From positions 25,707 to 89,706 of the forward strand of contig NZ_MJEI01000089.1 of assembly GCF_002095395.1 (NCBI RefSeq): a DNA stretch of 64,000 nt, read 5' to 3'. Positions 1 through 9,109 of this stretch are shown one piece after another (position 1 is the first letter of the stretch; every line of letters begins with the position of its first letter). Under the pieces are notes generated by a model, which worked only from the letters and a program-made list of their open reading frames with translations, did not search any database and was not told the DNA's origin. Position numbers and translations under genes: made by a program. The stretch comes from Williamsia sp. 1135. GTDB lineage: Bacteria; Actinomycetota; Actinomycetes; Mycobacteriales; Mycobacteriaceae.

Positions 1-145
1 CGGCGAACGATTGGCAGGCGAAGCCCACGGGGGTCTCGTCCGGCGCCACCGTCGTGATCACCGTGACCCCGGTACAGAACTGTCCCATTGCGGTGCGGAA
101 CTGCCGACCATCGAAATCATTGGTTCCGAGCGGATGCGAGACCAT
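1..145 (-). CDS. hsaB: HsaB flavin reductase, N-terminal fragment (runs off the window edge)
   Basis: Reading the minus strand from an ATG at 145 gives 48 codons that continue past the window start. The peptide contains FRTAMGQFCTGVTVITT followed by PVGFACQSFA, the N-terminal signature of the short-chain FMN reductase family that supplies reduced flavin to HsaA. HsaB and HsaA together form the two-component 3-HSA monooxygenase of steroid ring degradation. The start lies only 3 bp after the hsaC stop, which fits translation from the hsaA-hsaC-hsaB message. The C-terminal two thirds are outside the window, so the full length cannot be judged. Family assignment is confident; exact flavin preference cannot be seen. 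Confidence 0.85.
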   Translation of the reverse strand, partial: MVSHPLGTNDFDGRQFRTAMGQFCTGVTVITTVAPDETPVGFACQSFA

Positions 146-148
146 GAC

Positions 149-1159
<1,011 letters not shown>

Positions 1160-2341
1160 TCAGACCATGGTGTCGCCGATTGGGATTCCGAACTCGCCGT
1201 TGCCGAATGCCACATAGGCACGCTCCGCGTCGTTGGCAGCGTGGACCCGCCCGGCATGGGCATCACGCCAGAACCGCTGGATCGGGGTGTCACTGTCGAG
1301 CGCGTGTGCCCCCGAGTTCTCGAAGAGGCGGTCGATCGACGCCACAGCGCGGCCGGTGGCACGAACCTGGTCACGTCGAGTCTTCAGCCGCAACTCCATC
1401 GGAACCTCTTCGCCCGCGACCAGCAGGTCGTACTCGGACTGGAGGTTGCCCGACAGCTGCGTCCAGGCCGCGTCGATGTCGCTCGCCGCCTCGGCGATAC
1501 GCACCTTGGCGAACGGGTCGTCCTTCGCCTTCTCGCCGGCGTAGGCGGCGCGCACGCGCTTGCCCTGATGCTCGACGTGGGCCGCGTAGGCGCCGTAGGC
1601 CATTCCGACGATCGGCGCGGAGATGACACTGGGATGCACCGAACCCCAGGGCATCTTGTACACGGGCGCAGTGTTCTTCTCGAGCCCGGGAGCCGTACCG
1701 GTGCTCATCGCCCGGAAACTGAGCATCCGGTGGCTCGGAACGAAGACGTCCTTGACGTCGATGGTGTTCGATCCGGTGCCCTTGAGGCCCACGACGTGCC
1801 ACACGTCGCGAATCGTGTAGTCCGAGCGCGGGATCAGGAAGCTCACGAAGTCGACGGGCTTGCCATTCTTGATGACCGGACCACCGAGGACAACCCACTC
1901 CGCGTGACCGCATCCCGACGACCAGGCCCAGGAACCGTTGACCTTGTATCCACCCTCCACGACCTCGCCCACGCCCATCGGGGCGTACGAGGACGAGATG
2001 CGCACCGAGGTGTCCTCGCCCCAGACGTCTTCCTGTGCCTGCTGCGGAAAGAGTGCGAGGTGCCAGTTGTGCACACCGATGATGCTGGAAACCCAGCCGG
2101 TCGAACCGCAGGCAGACCCGATGCGGCGCACAGCTTCATAGAACGTCACGGGGTCGACCTGGTACCCACCCCATTGCTCGGGCTGCAAGAGCCGGAAGAA
2201 TCCGACGTCGGCCAGGGACGCGATCGTCTCGTCCGGGATCTGCCGCAGGTCCTCGCACTCCTGGGCCCGTTGTTCGATCTCAGGTAGCAATGCGCTGATC
2301 TTCTCCAACACCTCTGCGCCCGCTCGGCTGCGATCACTCAT
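1160..2341 (-). CDS. hsaA: HsaA, flavin-dependent 3-HSA 4-hydroxylase (oxygenase component)
   Basis: This protein of 393 residues has the acyl-CoA dehydrogenase fold of group D flavin monooxygenases, with no acyl-CoA dehydrogenase catalytic Glu context. It hydroxylates the phenolic steroid intermediate 3-HSA using reduced flavin from HsaB. Recognisable segments are FFRLLQPEQWGGY near the N terminus, the SGCGHAEWVVLGG and GTGSNTIDVKDVFVP core strands, and a C-terminal helix with FENSGAHAL. An upstream in-frame ATG at 2380 exists, but I chose the ATG at 2341 because GAGGAG sits 7-12 bases before it. It is the first gene of the hsaA-hsaC-hsaB operon, divergent from kshA, with two KstR-type sites in between. 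Confidence 0.93.
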   Translation of the reverse strand: MSDRSRAGAEVLEKISALLPEIEQRAQECEDLRQIPDETIASLADVGFFRLLQPEQWGGYQVDPVTFYEAVRRIGSACGSTGWVSSIIGVHNWHLALFPQQAQEDVWGEDTSVRISSSYAPMGVGEVVEGGYKVNGSWAWSSGCGHAEWVVLGGPVIKNGKPVDFVSFLIPRSDYTIRDVWHVVGLKGTGSNTIDVKDVFVPSHRMLSFRAMSTGTAPGLEKNTAPVYKMPWGSVHPSVISAPIVGMAYGAYAAHVEHQGKRVRAAYAGEKAKDDPFAKVRIAEAASDIDAAWTQLSGNLQSEYDLLVAGEEVPMELRLKTRRDQVRATGRAVASIDRLFENSGAHALDSDTPIQRFWRDAHAGRVHAANDAERAYVAFGNGEFGIPIGDTMV

Positions 2342-2383
2342 CGAGCAACTCCTCGCTCTCGTTCCACTTCTTCGTTTCAAGAC

Positions 2384-2397
2384 TAGAACACGTTCTC
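2384..2397. promoter_or_regulatory. KstR operator 1, hsaA side
   Basis: TAGAACACGTTCTC matches the KstR pattern TnnAACnnGTTnnA except for the last base. It lies 43-56 bp upstream of the hsaA start and is expected to repress hsaACB when steroid-CoA inducer is absent. Confidence 0.75.
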
Positions 2398-2475
2398 ATT
2401 TATGTCGAGTACTGGCCTTTTACGTCTCAATCGCGGGCAAAAGAGCCGTTTGACTGGCATGACAGAACAGAGTTT

Positions 2476-2489
2476 TGTAACATGTTCTA
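2476..2489. promoter_or_regulatory. KstR operator 2, kshA side
   Basis: TGTAACATGTTCTA fits TnnAACnnGTTnnA exactly. It lies 120 bp upstream of the chosen kshA ATG, so kshA would have a leader of roughly 100 bases. The remaining bases between hsaA and kshA show no other clear element. Confidence 0.8.
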
Positions 2490-2608
2490 GTAAGCGGAAG
2501 CGCTTAAAGCCGGTGGAGACACAGCCGCAGGCCGAGCTCGACCCGGGCAGACATGCAAACCGGCAGATGCGCAGCCATTCCGGCATCGCCGAACGTAGGG
2601 AGCAGAAC

Positions 2609-3811
2609 ATGGTGGAGACGACGGCGAAGGCCGGGATCGACAACAGTGCCGATGGCGGCGCTGTTCGCGAGATCGACACCGGCACGCCACCGACGCGATT
2701 CGCCCGCGGTTGGCACTGCCTCGGCCTGCTGTCCGACTACGACGACGGCAAGCCCCACTCGGTGACGGTGTTCGGCACCAAGCTCGTGGTGTGGGTCGCC
2801 GACGGTGAACTGAAGATCCTCGACGCGTACTGCCGGCACATGGGCGGGGATCTCTCGCAGGGCTCGATCAAGGATGGCAACATCGCCTGCCCGTTCCACG
2901 ACTGGCGCTGGAAGGCCAACGGCCGGTGTGCCGGTGTCCCGTACGCGAAGCGCGCTCCCAAGCTGGCCAAGACCCGGTCCTGGCCCGGGATGATCCGCAA
3001 CGGCCAGGTGTTCGTCTACAACGATCCCGAGGGCAACCCCCCGCCGGACAACGTGGTGATCCCCGAACTCGACGAATTGAACAGCGATCAGTGGACCGGC
3101 TGGACCTGGAACACGATCGTGATCGAAGGCTCCAACTGCCGCGAGATCATCGACAACGTCGTCGACATGGCGCACTTCTTCTATGTCCACTACTCACTGC
3201 CGGACTACTTCAAGAACGTCTTCGAAGGCGAAACTGCCGCGCAGTACATGAACTCGCACGGCAGACCGGACGTCGACATCATGACGGCTTACGGCGACAC
3301 CAAGCTCGAATCGATTGCGGCGTACTACGGCCCGGCCTACATGCTCAACCCGATGGTCCAGTACTACGGCGGCTATGCGATCGAGACGATCCTGACGAAC
3401 TGCCACTACCCGATCGACAACAACTCGTTCGTGCTGATGTACGGCGTGATCGCCAAGATCCCAGAGGGTCTCACCGCGGAGCAGGCAGACAAGATGGCCA
3501 CGAAGATCACCGCAGGCATCGAGGTCGGCTTTCTCCAGGACGTGGAGATCTGGAAGCACAAGAGCCGCATCGACAATCCGTTGCTGGTCGAGGAAGACGG
3601 CCCGGTGTATCAGCTGCGTCGATGGTACGAGCAGTTCTACGTCGACGTCGCCGATGTCACCGAAGAGATGACCCAGCGCTACGAATACGAGATCGACACC
3701 ACCAAGGCCGTCGAGAACTGGAATCTCGAAGTCCAGGAGAACATTCGACTCAAGGCCGAGCGCGAAGCCGAGACCGGCGAACCGGCCGAGAAGGTGGACG
3801 CGGCGACATGA
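2609..3811 (+). CDS. kshA: KshA, oxygenase of 3-ketosteroid 9-alpha-hydroxylase
   Basis: The 400-residue Rieske non-haem iron oxygenase hydroxylates C9 of 3-ketosteroids, which together with KstD opens ring B. The Rieske cluster ligands are Cys75, His77, Cys94 and His97 (CRHMGGD and CPFHDW). The mononuclear iron motif is in IDNVVDMAHFFYVH, with His189 and His194, and a distal Asp follows in FLQDVEIW. The reading frame extends upstream to 2402, but the ATG at 2609 is preceded by GTAGGGAG and gives the usual KshA length. It needs the reductase KshB, which is not in the window. Divergent from hsaA, with KstR sites between; followed after 13 bp by a small cysteine-rich protein. Confidence 0.95.
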   Translation: MVETTAKAGIDNSADGGAVREIDTGTPPTRFARGWHCLGLLSDYDDGKPHSVTVFGTKLVVWVADGELKILDAYCRHMGGDLSQGSIKDGNIACPFHDWRWKANGRCAGVPYAKRAPKLAKTRSWPGMIRNGQVFVYNDPEGNPPPDNVVIPELDELNSDQWTGWTWNTIVIEGSNCREIIDNVVDMAHFFYVHYSLPDYFKNVFEGETAAQYMNSHGRPDVDIMTAYGDTKLESIAAYYGPAYMLNPMVQYYGGYAIETILTNCHYPIDNNSFVLMYGVIAKIPEGLTAEQADKMATKITAGIEVGFLQDVEIWKHKSRIDNPLLVEEDGPVYQLRRWYEQFYVDVADVTEEMTQRYEYEIDTTKAVENWNLEVQENIRLKAEREAETGEPAEKVDAAT

Positions 3812-3824
3812 CGGTGGGGCACTC

Positions 3825-4184
3825 ATGACGATCAGCTGGTCCAAGGCCCCGGACTTCACCACCGATCCGGAGCGGAAAGCCGCTGTCGAGAAGGCGACCA
3901 CCCGGGACAAAGAGCACTATCTGCGGGGTGGCCTGACCGAGATCGAATGCCGGACCTGCCACGCCTGCGTAATGGTGAAGAAGTACAGCCCTCACCACAC
4001 GAGCGTGCAATGGACCTCGCAGGCCCGGGACAACTGCCCCGAGTTCAAGGCGATTCGCGCCGAAGGCGGTAACCCCGCGATGTTGCCTACGTGCCCGCGG
4101 ATGTCGGCGAGCATCGATCACGGAGTGAGTGAGGGGATCATTCCGAAGGAGTCTCCCGACGTCGACCCCGACGGTTACTACTGA
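3825..4184 (+). CDS. Small cysteine-rich protein downstream of kshA, function unknown
   Basis: The 119-residue protein has five cysteines: Cys42, Cys45 and Cys48 in a CxxCxxC run, then Cys71 (DNCPEF) and Cys90 (PTCPRM). Spacing of this kind suggests an iron-sulphur or zinc site, but no known ferredoxin pattern is complete. It starts 13 bp after kshA and is surely cotranscribed with it. From memory, mycobacteria also carry a small hypothetical gene directly after kshA (Rv3526-Rv3527), so the linkage may be conserved. A role in electron delivery to or assembly of KshA is inference from context only. No signal peptide or membrane segment is visible. Confidence 0.75.
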   Translation: MTISWSKAPDFTTDPERKAAVEKATTRDKEHYLRGGLTEIECRTCHACVMVKKYSPHHTSVQWTSQARDNCPEFKAIRAEGGNPAMLPTCPRMSASIDHGVSEGIIPKESPDVDPDGYY

Positions 4185-4207
4185 CCCCTCTGTACTGACC
4201 CTTCTGC

Positions 4208-4287
4208 GAATCTGCTCCACCTACAGCAATCCGCTCCGCTTCCAGGGCTCTGGAAGCGGAGCGGATTCTTCTAAGTGGAGCAGATTC
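4208..4287. terminator. Nested double inverted repeat between convergent genes
   Basis: An inner perfect 17-bp stem (arms 4228-4244 and 4251-4267, 6-base loop) is enclosed by an outer perfect 13-bp stem (4208-4220 and 4275-4287). The inner arm AATCCGCTCC and outer arm AATCTGCTCC are near copies of one another. It sits between the kshA message and the convergent gene ending at 4302, and probably terminates both. Confidence 0.7.
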
Positions 4288-4301
4288 TGCCCGGGTGGTG
4301 A

Positions 4302-5270
4302 CTACTGCTGCGGACCGTACGAACCGGGCTGCTGGGGCGGGTAGCCACCGGGCTGTCCGTAACCCTGTCCCGGCTGCTGTCCGAAGCCCTGGCCCGGCTG
4401 CTGCCCGAAACCCTGACCTGGTTGTCCCTGCGGTGGGCCATATTGCTGGCCCGGCCCGTATCCCTGAGAAGGTTGCTGACCGTAACCCTGTCCCGGGGTC
4501 GGTCCGTACCCGGGAGGTGCCTGATTCCGCGGAGGGCGGCCCGCCGGCGACGTGAGCGCGAAGAACACCGATAGCCCGCCGGCGATCAGCGCGACCAGCG
4601 CGCCGATGGTCACCAGCCAGAGTCCGAAACCGGCATCGGAGATGTCGGAGTCACTCGCATCGTCGAGTACCGCCCCGGCCGGGCTGAAGAGATAGACCAA
4701 CGCCAGTATCGTCGCGATCAGGCCGAGCACCGTTGCGGTGATGGCGCCGATGCCTGGGAACTTGTTGATGATCAGCGGTACGGCCGCTGCGATGATCAGC
4801 ACACCCAGGATCAGGGTGAAGATGCCGGGCGATTTGCTGCTGTCCTCCAGCAATTGCGAGATCTCGTCGCTCCCCGAACCATCGAACGACACCGAACCCA
4901 TGCCTGATATCGAGACGCTCCCGAGCTCATTGTCATCGGCCGCCCAGCTGAAGAAACTGAAGAGCACCATCAGCAGTCCGCCGACCGCCAACGCGATGCC
5001 GGTGAACTTCAGGAGGGGATTCGACGACGCCGGCGCGAGCAGTCCGGTCGTGGTCGCTCGTCCGCCACCGGGCGCGCCGAACGCCGCTTGATAGCCGGGT
5101 TGTGGCGGTTGATAGCCACCAGGTTGATAACCAGCAGGCTGAAAGCCACCGGGTTGGTAGCCACCAGGTTGGTTTCCGCCGTGCGGCTGACCGGGCCCAC
5201 CGGGCGGAGGAAATCCACCCGGCTGACCGCCGGACGGAGGGTAGTTGCCGGGTGGTGGGCCGTAAGTCAT
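4302..5270 (-). CDS. Four-TM membrane protein with Pro/Gly/Gln-rich tails (paralogue 1 of 3)
   Basis: This 322-residue protein has a repetitive N-terminal tail rich in GGYQPGG-type runs (residues 1-75) and a C-terminal tail of GQGFGQQPGQ-type repeats (about 245-322). Between them are four predicted membrane helices. The loop after helix 1 holds ISGMGSVSFDGS, and helix 2 is preceded by QLLEDSSKSPGIFT. Helix 4 starts with GFGLWLVTIGA. The same core recurs in the two genes just upstream, so this is the last member of a tandem family. Low-complexity cytoplasmic tails resemble those of actinobacterial envelope scaffold proteins, but no enzymatic motif is visible and I cannot assign a function. Confidence 0.85.
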   Translation of the reverse strand: MTYGPPPGNYPPSGGQPGGFPPPGGPGQPHGGNQPGGYQPGGFQPAGYQPGGYQPPQPGYQAAFGAPGGGRATTTGLLAPASSNPLLKFTGIALAVGGLLMVLFSFFSWAADDNELGSVSISGMGSVSFDGSGSDEISQLLEDSSKSPGIFTLILGVLIIAAAVPLIINKFPGIGAITATVLGLIATILALVYLFSPAGAVLDDASDSDISDAGFGLWLVTIGALVALIAGGLSVFFALTSPAGRPPRNQAPPGYGPTPGQGYGQQPSQGYGPGQQYGPPQGQPGQGFGQQPGQGFGQQPGQGYGQPGGYPPQQPGSYGPQQ

Positions 5271-5342
5271 CTGTCCCCCTGCTGTGAGTGGTTCACCCGT
5301 CCCGCGGGCGCTACTGATCGAAATCGATCGTAACGCGCGTAC

Positions 5343-5906
5343 TCACCGGCTGGTCGGCGCAGGCGCTGCCGGCGACCGGACGGCAAGCACGACCGCCCAG
5401 CCGGATACGACAAGAGCAACCACAGAACCCAGTGCCACCAGCCAGAGTCCCCAGCCCACGTCGCCGATGGACGAGTCTCCGGCGTTCTCGATCAGGGCGT
5501 CGACAGGATCGAAGAGGAAGAAGAGCACCCTGATCGTCGCAAGGAGAGACAGCACAGCGGCGGTCACGGCAACGATTCCCGGGAAACGGTTGAGGATCAA
5601 CAACACCGCCGCGAGGATGAGCAGCACGCCGAAGACGGCCGTGGAGATCCCCGGTGATTTGCTGTTGTCTTCGAGCAGCTGCTCGAGTTCTCCCGAGCCG
5701 GAGCCGAATCCACCCTCGATCGACACCGACCCCATACCGGTCACCGCCGCACTGAAGAGCTCGTCTTCGGCGGAGGCCCAGCTGAAGAAACTGAAGATCA
5801 CCATCGCGGCACCTGCCAGGGCAAGAACGACGCCGGCCGGCTTGAGCTTCGGATTCGCCGACCGCCGAGCACGTAGCCCGGAACCGGACACAGAGCCATC
5901 GGTCAT
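5343..5906 (-). CDS. Four-TM membrane protein (paralogue 2 of 3), short tails
   Basis: The 187-residue protein consists almost only of the shared core: helix 1 (VVLALAGAAMVIFSFFSWAS), a loop with VTGMGSVSIEGG, a short helical stretch ELEQLLEDNSKSPGI, two adjacent helices and a final GWGLWLVALGS helix. The open frame extends upstream, but the ATG at 5906 overlaps the stop of the previous gene as ATGA, which marks it as the real start. It lacks the long Pro/Gly-rich tails of its two neighbours, so it may be the minimal unit. Function unknown; membrane location is well supported. Confidence 0.85.
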   Translation of the reverse strand: MTDGSVSGSGLRARRSANPKLKPAGVVLALAGAAMVIFSFFSWASAEDELFSAAVTGMGSVSIEGGFGSGSGELEQLLEDNSKSPGISTAVFGVLLILAAVLLILNRFPGIVAVTAAVLSLLATIRVLFFLFDPVDALIENAGDSSIGDVGWGLWLVALGSVVALVVSGWAVVLAVRSPAAPAPTSR

Positions 5907-6979
5907 CGTCTGTCTTCTCCCTGTACGTCGGTTCGCGGCGCCGGAGCACGTCGCGGTGGCGGGCGCTGACCGGGCGGCACGCCCCTGCCCGGCGGGATCT
6001 GGCCAGGCGGCACAGGTCCCGGCGGTACCGCTCGGGGAATTCGATCTCTGCCTGGCACGGACTGATTCACGGTCGGATACGAGTTCGGGAGCGGCCGGGG
6101 TGAGGGAGGCGGCCGGTATCCGGGCTGAGCCGGGGGTGGGCGTCGTCCCATCGGCCCATCGCCGCCACCTTGGCGGGCGCGATAGCCCGGTTCTGGCCGG
6201 AAACCGGGGCGGGGTGCAGGTGGCGGTACGGCCGGGGCCCGCCGGGCTCCGCTTCGACTCGTCGGCGGTCTGCCCGGAGCCGCGGACTCGGTCCTGCGCC
6301 CGGACGCCGCGGTCTCCGTCGCCGGTGATCGCCCTCCGCGCAGCGCGATGATGGTGCCGAATCCGGACGCCGCCAGCGCACCGAACGCACCAAGGGTCAC
6401 CAGCCACAGCCCGAGACCGGCGTAACCGATGCCGGTACTGCCGGTGCCCTCGAGCACGGCGTCTCCCGGAGCGAACAGATACTCCAAGGACATGAACACC
6501 GCGATGAGCGCAAGGACGGCACCTGCCGCGGCTCCGAGTCCCGGATAGCGGCCCCGCACCATGAGGATCGCTGCGCCGACCAGCAGTGCACCGAGCAGCG
6601 CCGTGAAGATTCCTGGTGACTTGCTGCGCTCGTCGAGTTCGGCCGCCACGTCGGCGGACCCGCCCAACGCCTGAGCGCGCGCTTCCGACGCCTCGAACGA
6701 CACCGAACCCATTCCGGTCACCGACAAGCGCAGATCGTCGTCTGACGCGCTCGCCCAGGTCAGAAAACTGCAGACGACGACGAGCACACCCGCTGCGACG
6801 AGCATCAGACCGGCGAAGCGCAACCGTGAATCGCCGGACGCCGACATGAACAACCCACGGCCCGTGGTCGACCGACGGCCGTCATCTCTCGCGGCGGGCA
6901 CCGTGCGTGACCGGCGCCTCGAGGTTGATCCCGCAGACTGCCAACCGCCGGGATCGACACGCGACCGGTCGTACGTCAT
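5903..6979 (-). CDS. Four-TM membrane protein with long Pro/Arg-rich C-terminal tail (paralogue 3 of 3)
   Basis: The 358-residue protein has a 45-residue basic N terminus, the four-helix core (helix 1 around 54-76; loop with VTGMGSVSFEAS; ERSKSPGIFT before helix 2; GLGLWLVTLGA in helix 4), then about 130 residues of Pro, Arg and Gly. An internal Met (MSASGDSRLRF, residue 45) could be an alternative start. It is the first gene of the three, with ATGA coupling to the next one. The divergent tails on a conserved core suggest family members share a membrane function but have different partners. No catalytic motif is seen. Confidence 0.82.
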   Translation of the reverse strand: MTYDRSRVDPGGWQSAGSTSRRRSRTVPAARDDGRRSTTGRGLFMSASGDSRLRFAGLMLVAAGVLVVVCSFLTWASASDDDLRLSVTGMGSVSFEASEARAQALGGSADVAAELDERSKSPGIFTALLGALLVGAAILMVRGRYPGLGAAAGAVLALIAVFMSLEYLFAPGDAVLEGTGSTGIGYAGLGLWLVTLGAFGALAASGFGTIIALRGGRSPATETAASGRRTESAAPGRPPTSRSGARRAPAVPPPAPRPGFRPEPGYRARQGGGDGPMGRRPPPAQPGYRPPPSPRPLPNSYPTVNQSVPGRDRIPRAVPPGPVPPGQIPPGRGVPPGQRPPPRRAPAPRTDVQGEDRR

Positions 6980-7068
6980 GGGCCCTCACCGATCACCTCG
7001 CGTGGAGTCCGACTCGCATCCGAGTCGTCAATTCGGACAAATGGTAACCCGAGCCACCCGCTCAGGCG

Positions 7069-8154
7069 TCATACTCCCGCGTTGGCGTCCTGCTTTTTCT
7101 TGAGCTCGAGGGCGATGTCGATGAGCTGGTCTTCTTGGCCACCGACGAGTTTGCGGCTGCCGGCCTCGAGCAGGATCTCCGCCGCCGACACTCCGTATTT
7201 CTCGGCGTGACCCTCGGCGTGCTTGAGGAAGGAGCTGTAGCAGCCCGCATAGCCCATCATCATCGCCGGACGGTCGACGAGGCACTCGGTGGGCATCACC
7301 GGCCGCACGACGTCTTGGGCGGCGTCCGCGATCTTCATGAAATCGATACCGGTGGTGATGCCGAGCTTGTCGCAGACCCCCACAAACGCCTCGACCGGTG
7401 TATTGCCCGCGCCTGCACCGAATCGACGCACCGATCCGTCGATCTGCTGCGCTCCGGCCCGCACCGCCGCAACGGAATTGGCGACGGCGATGTCGAGGTT
7501 CTCGTGGCCGTGAAAGCCGATCTGCGCATCGTCGCCGAGCTCGGCTTTGAGCGCAGCCACCCGATCGGAGACCTGTTCGAGGACAAGGGCTCCGGCCGAA
7601 TCGACGACATAGACGCACTGACATCCGGCATCGGCCATGATCCGGGCCTGCTTGGCCAGCACCTCCGGCGGCTGACTGTGCGACATCATCAAGAACCCCA
7701 CGGTCTCCAGACCGAGTTCGCGGGCCAGCCCGAAGTGCTGGATCGACACGTCGGCCTCGGTGCAATGCGTCGCGATCCGGCAGATCTGGGCACCGTTGTC
7801 CTGGGCAGCCCGGATGTCGTCCTTGATCCCCAGTCCGGGCAGCATCAGAAACGCGATCTTCGCCGACGTCGCGGTCTCCACCGCCGCTTTGATCAGCTGC
7901 TGCTCAGGAGTTTTGGAGAAGCCGTAGTTGAACGACGAGCCGCCCAGACCATCACCGTGCGTCACCTCGATCACCGGGACGCCGGCACCGTCGAGAGCGC
8001 CGACGATGTCGCGGACCTCCTGCTCGGTGAACTGATGCCGTTTGTGGTGACTGCCATCGCGCAGCGAGGAGTCGGTGATGCGAATGTCCAAGCTCTCGCT
8101 GTATTTTCGAGCTCCGGCCATCAAGTCTGTGGAATTGGCGAACATGTCAGACAC
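7069..8154 (-). CDS. hsaF: HsaF, 4-hydroxy-2-oxo acid aldolase
   Basis: The 361-residue DRE-TIM type aldolase splits 4-hydroxy-2-oxohexanoate into pyruvate and propanal in the steroid pathway. It carries the divalent metal/substrate motif [15 protein letters not shown] near residue 26, [12 protein letters not shown] with the two metal-binding His, and [10 protein letters not shown] near the C terminus. It starts with GTG, preceded by AAAGGTAG, and overlaps the last 8 bases of hsaG, so translation is coupled. HsaF works as a complex with HsaG that channels the aldehyde. The operon order is hsaE-hsaG-hsaF, transcribed leftward from KstR-controlled promoter DNA near 9.9 kb. Confidence 0.95.
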   Translation of the reverse strand: MSDMFANSTDLMAGARKYSESLDIRITDSSLRDGSHHKRHQFTEQEVRDIVGALDGAGVPVIEVTHGDGLGGSSFNYGFSKTPEQQLIKAAVETATSAKIAFLMLPGLGIKDDIRAAQDNGAQICRIATHCTEADVSIQHFGLARELGLETVGFLMMSHSQPPEVLAKQARIMADAGCQCVYVVDSAGALVLEQVSDRVAALKAELGDDAQIGFHGHENLDIAVANSVAAVRAGAQQIDGSVRRFGAGAGNTPVEAFVGVCDKLGITTGIDFMKIADAAQDVVRPVMPTECLVDRPAMMMGYAGCYSSFLKHAEGHAEKYGVSAAEILLEAGSRKLVGGQEDQLIDIALELKKKQDANAGV

Positions 8155-9058
8155 CTACCTTTGCTGCGAGCTTCTGCTTGGCGATCTCTTCGCCGACCTT
8201 GGTGGCGGCGGCGGTCATGATGTCGAGGTTGCCGGCATAGGGCGGCAGGAAGTCCCCGGCGCCCTCGACCTCGACGAAGATCGACACCCGGGCCATACCG
8301 CCGTTGCCGACACTCGGCGGATCGAACTGCGGATCCTGAAGCAGCCGGTATCCGGGTACGTATTCCTGGATCTCTTTCTCCCGCTTGTGGATCGCCTCCG
8401 CGATCGCATTGATGTCCGCGTCCTCCGGGATGGCGCAGAAGATGGTGTCGCGCATGATCATCGGTGGATCAGCCGGATTCAAGATGATGATCGCCTTCCC
8501 GCGATCGGCACCACCGATCGTCTCGATCCCGCGTGAGGTGGTCTTGGTGAACTCATCGATGTTCGCGCGCGTGCCGGGCCCCGCCGACTCCGACGACACC
8601 GACGCCACGATCTCCGCGTACACCACCGGGACAACCGACGACACCGCGTGCACCATCGGAATCGTCGCCTGACCACCACAGGTGATCATGTTCGTATTCG
8701 GCGCATCGAGGTGCTCACGCAGGTTCGCGGGCGGCACCACCGCCGGACCCACCGCCGCCGGGGTGAGATCGATGGCGGTGATGCCCGCGGCCTCGTACTT
8801 CGGTGCGTACTCGCGGTGCACGTAGGCCGAGGTGGCCTCGAAGATGAGGTCGGGCTTCTCCGTGGACGCGAGCAGCTCGTCGGCGCCGCCGGACATGGTG
8901 ATCAGTCCGCGATCTGCGGCCCGCTTCATGCCTTCGGAATCGGCGTCGATGCCGACCATCCACCGCGGCTCGATCACCTCGGACCGCGCCAATTTGTACA
9001 TCAAATCCGTACCGATGTTGCCCGACCCGATGATCGCGGCGGTGACCTTGTCTGCCAC
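8147..9058 (-). CDS. hsaG: HsaG, acylating propanal/acetaldehyde dehydrogenase
   Basis: The 303-residue enzyme oxidises the aldehyde delivered by HsaF to its CoA thioester with NAD. Visible features are the Rossmann motif [12 protein letters not shown] at residues 9-20, catalytic Cys127 in [12 protein letters not shown], and the dimerisation/channel segment near [11 protein letters not shown]. Length is normal for the BphJ family. It sits between hsaE (51 bp upstream) and hsaF (8-bp overlap). Expected product in cholesterol catabolism is propionyl-CoA; this comes from family knowledge and is not visible in the sequence. Confidence 0.95.
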   Translation of the reverse strand: MADKVTAAIIGSGNIGTDLMYKLARSEVIEPRWMVGIDADSEGMKRAADRGLITMSGGADELLASTEKPDLIFEATSAYVHREYAPKYEAAGITAIDLTPAAVGPAVVPPANLREHLDAPNTNMITCGGQATIPMVHAVSSVVPVVYAEIVASVSSESAGPGTRANIDEFTKTTSRGIETIGGADRGKAIIILNPADPPMIMRDTIFCAIPEDADINAIAEAIHKREKEIQEYVPGYRLLQDPQFDPPSVGNGGMARVSIFVEVEGAGDFLPPYAGNLDIMTAAATKVGEEIAKQKLAAKVGV

Positions 9059-9109
9059 TGGAACTCCTAACGTAAAAGTTGCGGAAGTATGGTTCTGTTG
9101 GACTGCGGC

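Noticed and set aside
5316..5329. GATCG/CGATC inverted repeat before the gene at 5270
   Set aside because: Short and made of common GATC words; not adequate to call an operator.
7010..7027. Hairpin CGACTCG-N4-CGAGTCG after hsaF
   Set aside because: Only 7 bp of stem and no T run on the minus strand; cannot be told from chance, although it lies at a possible operon end.
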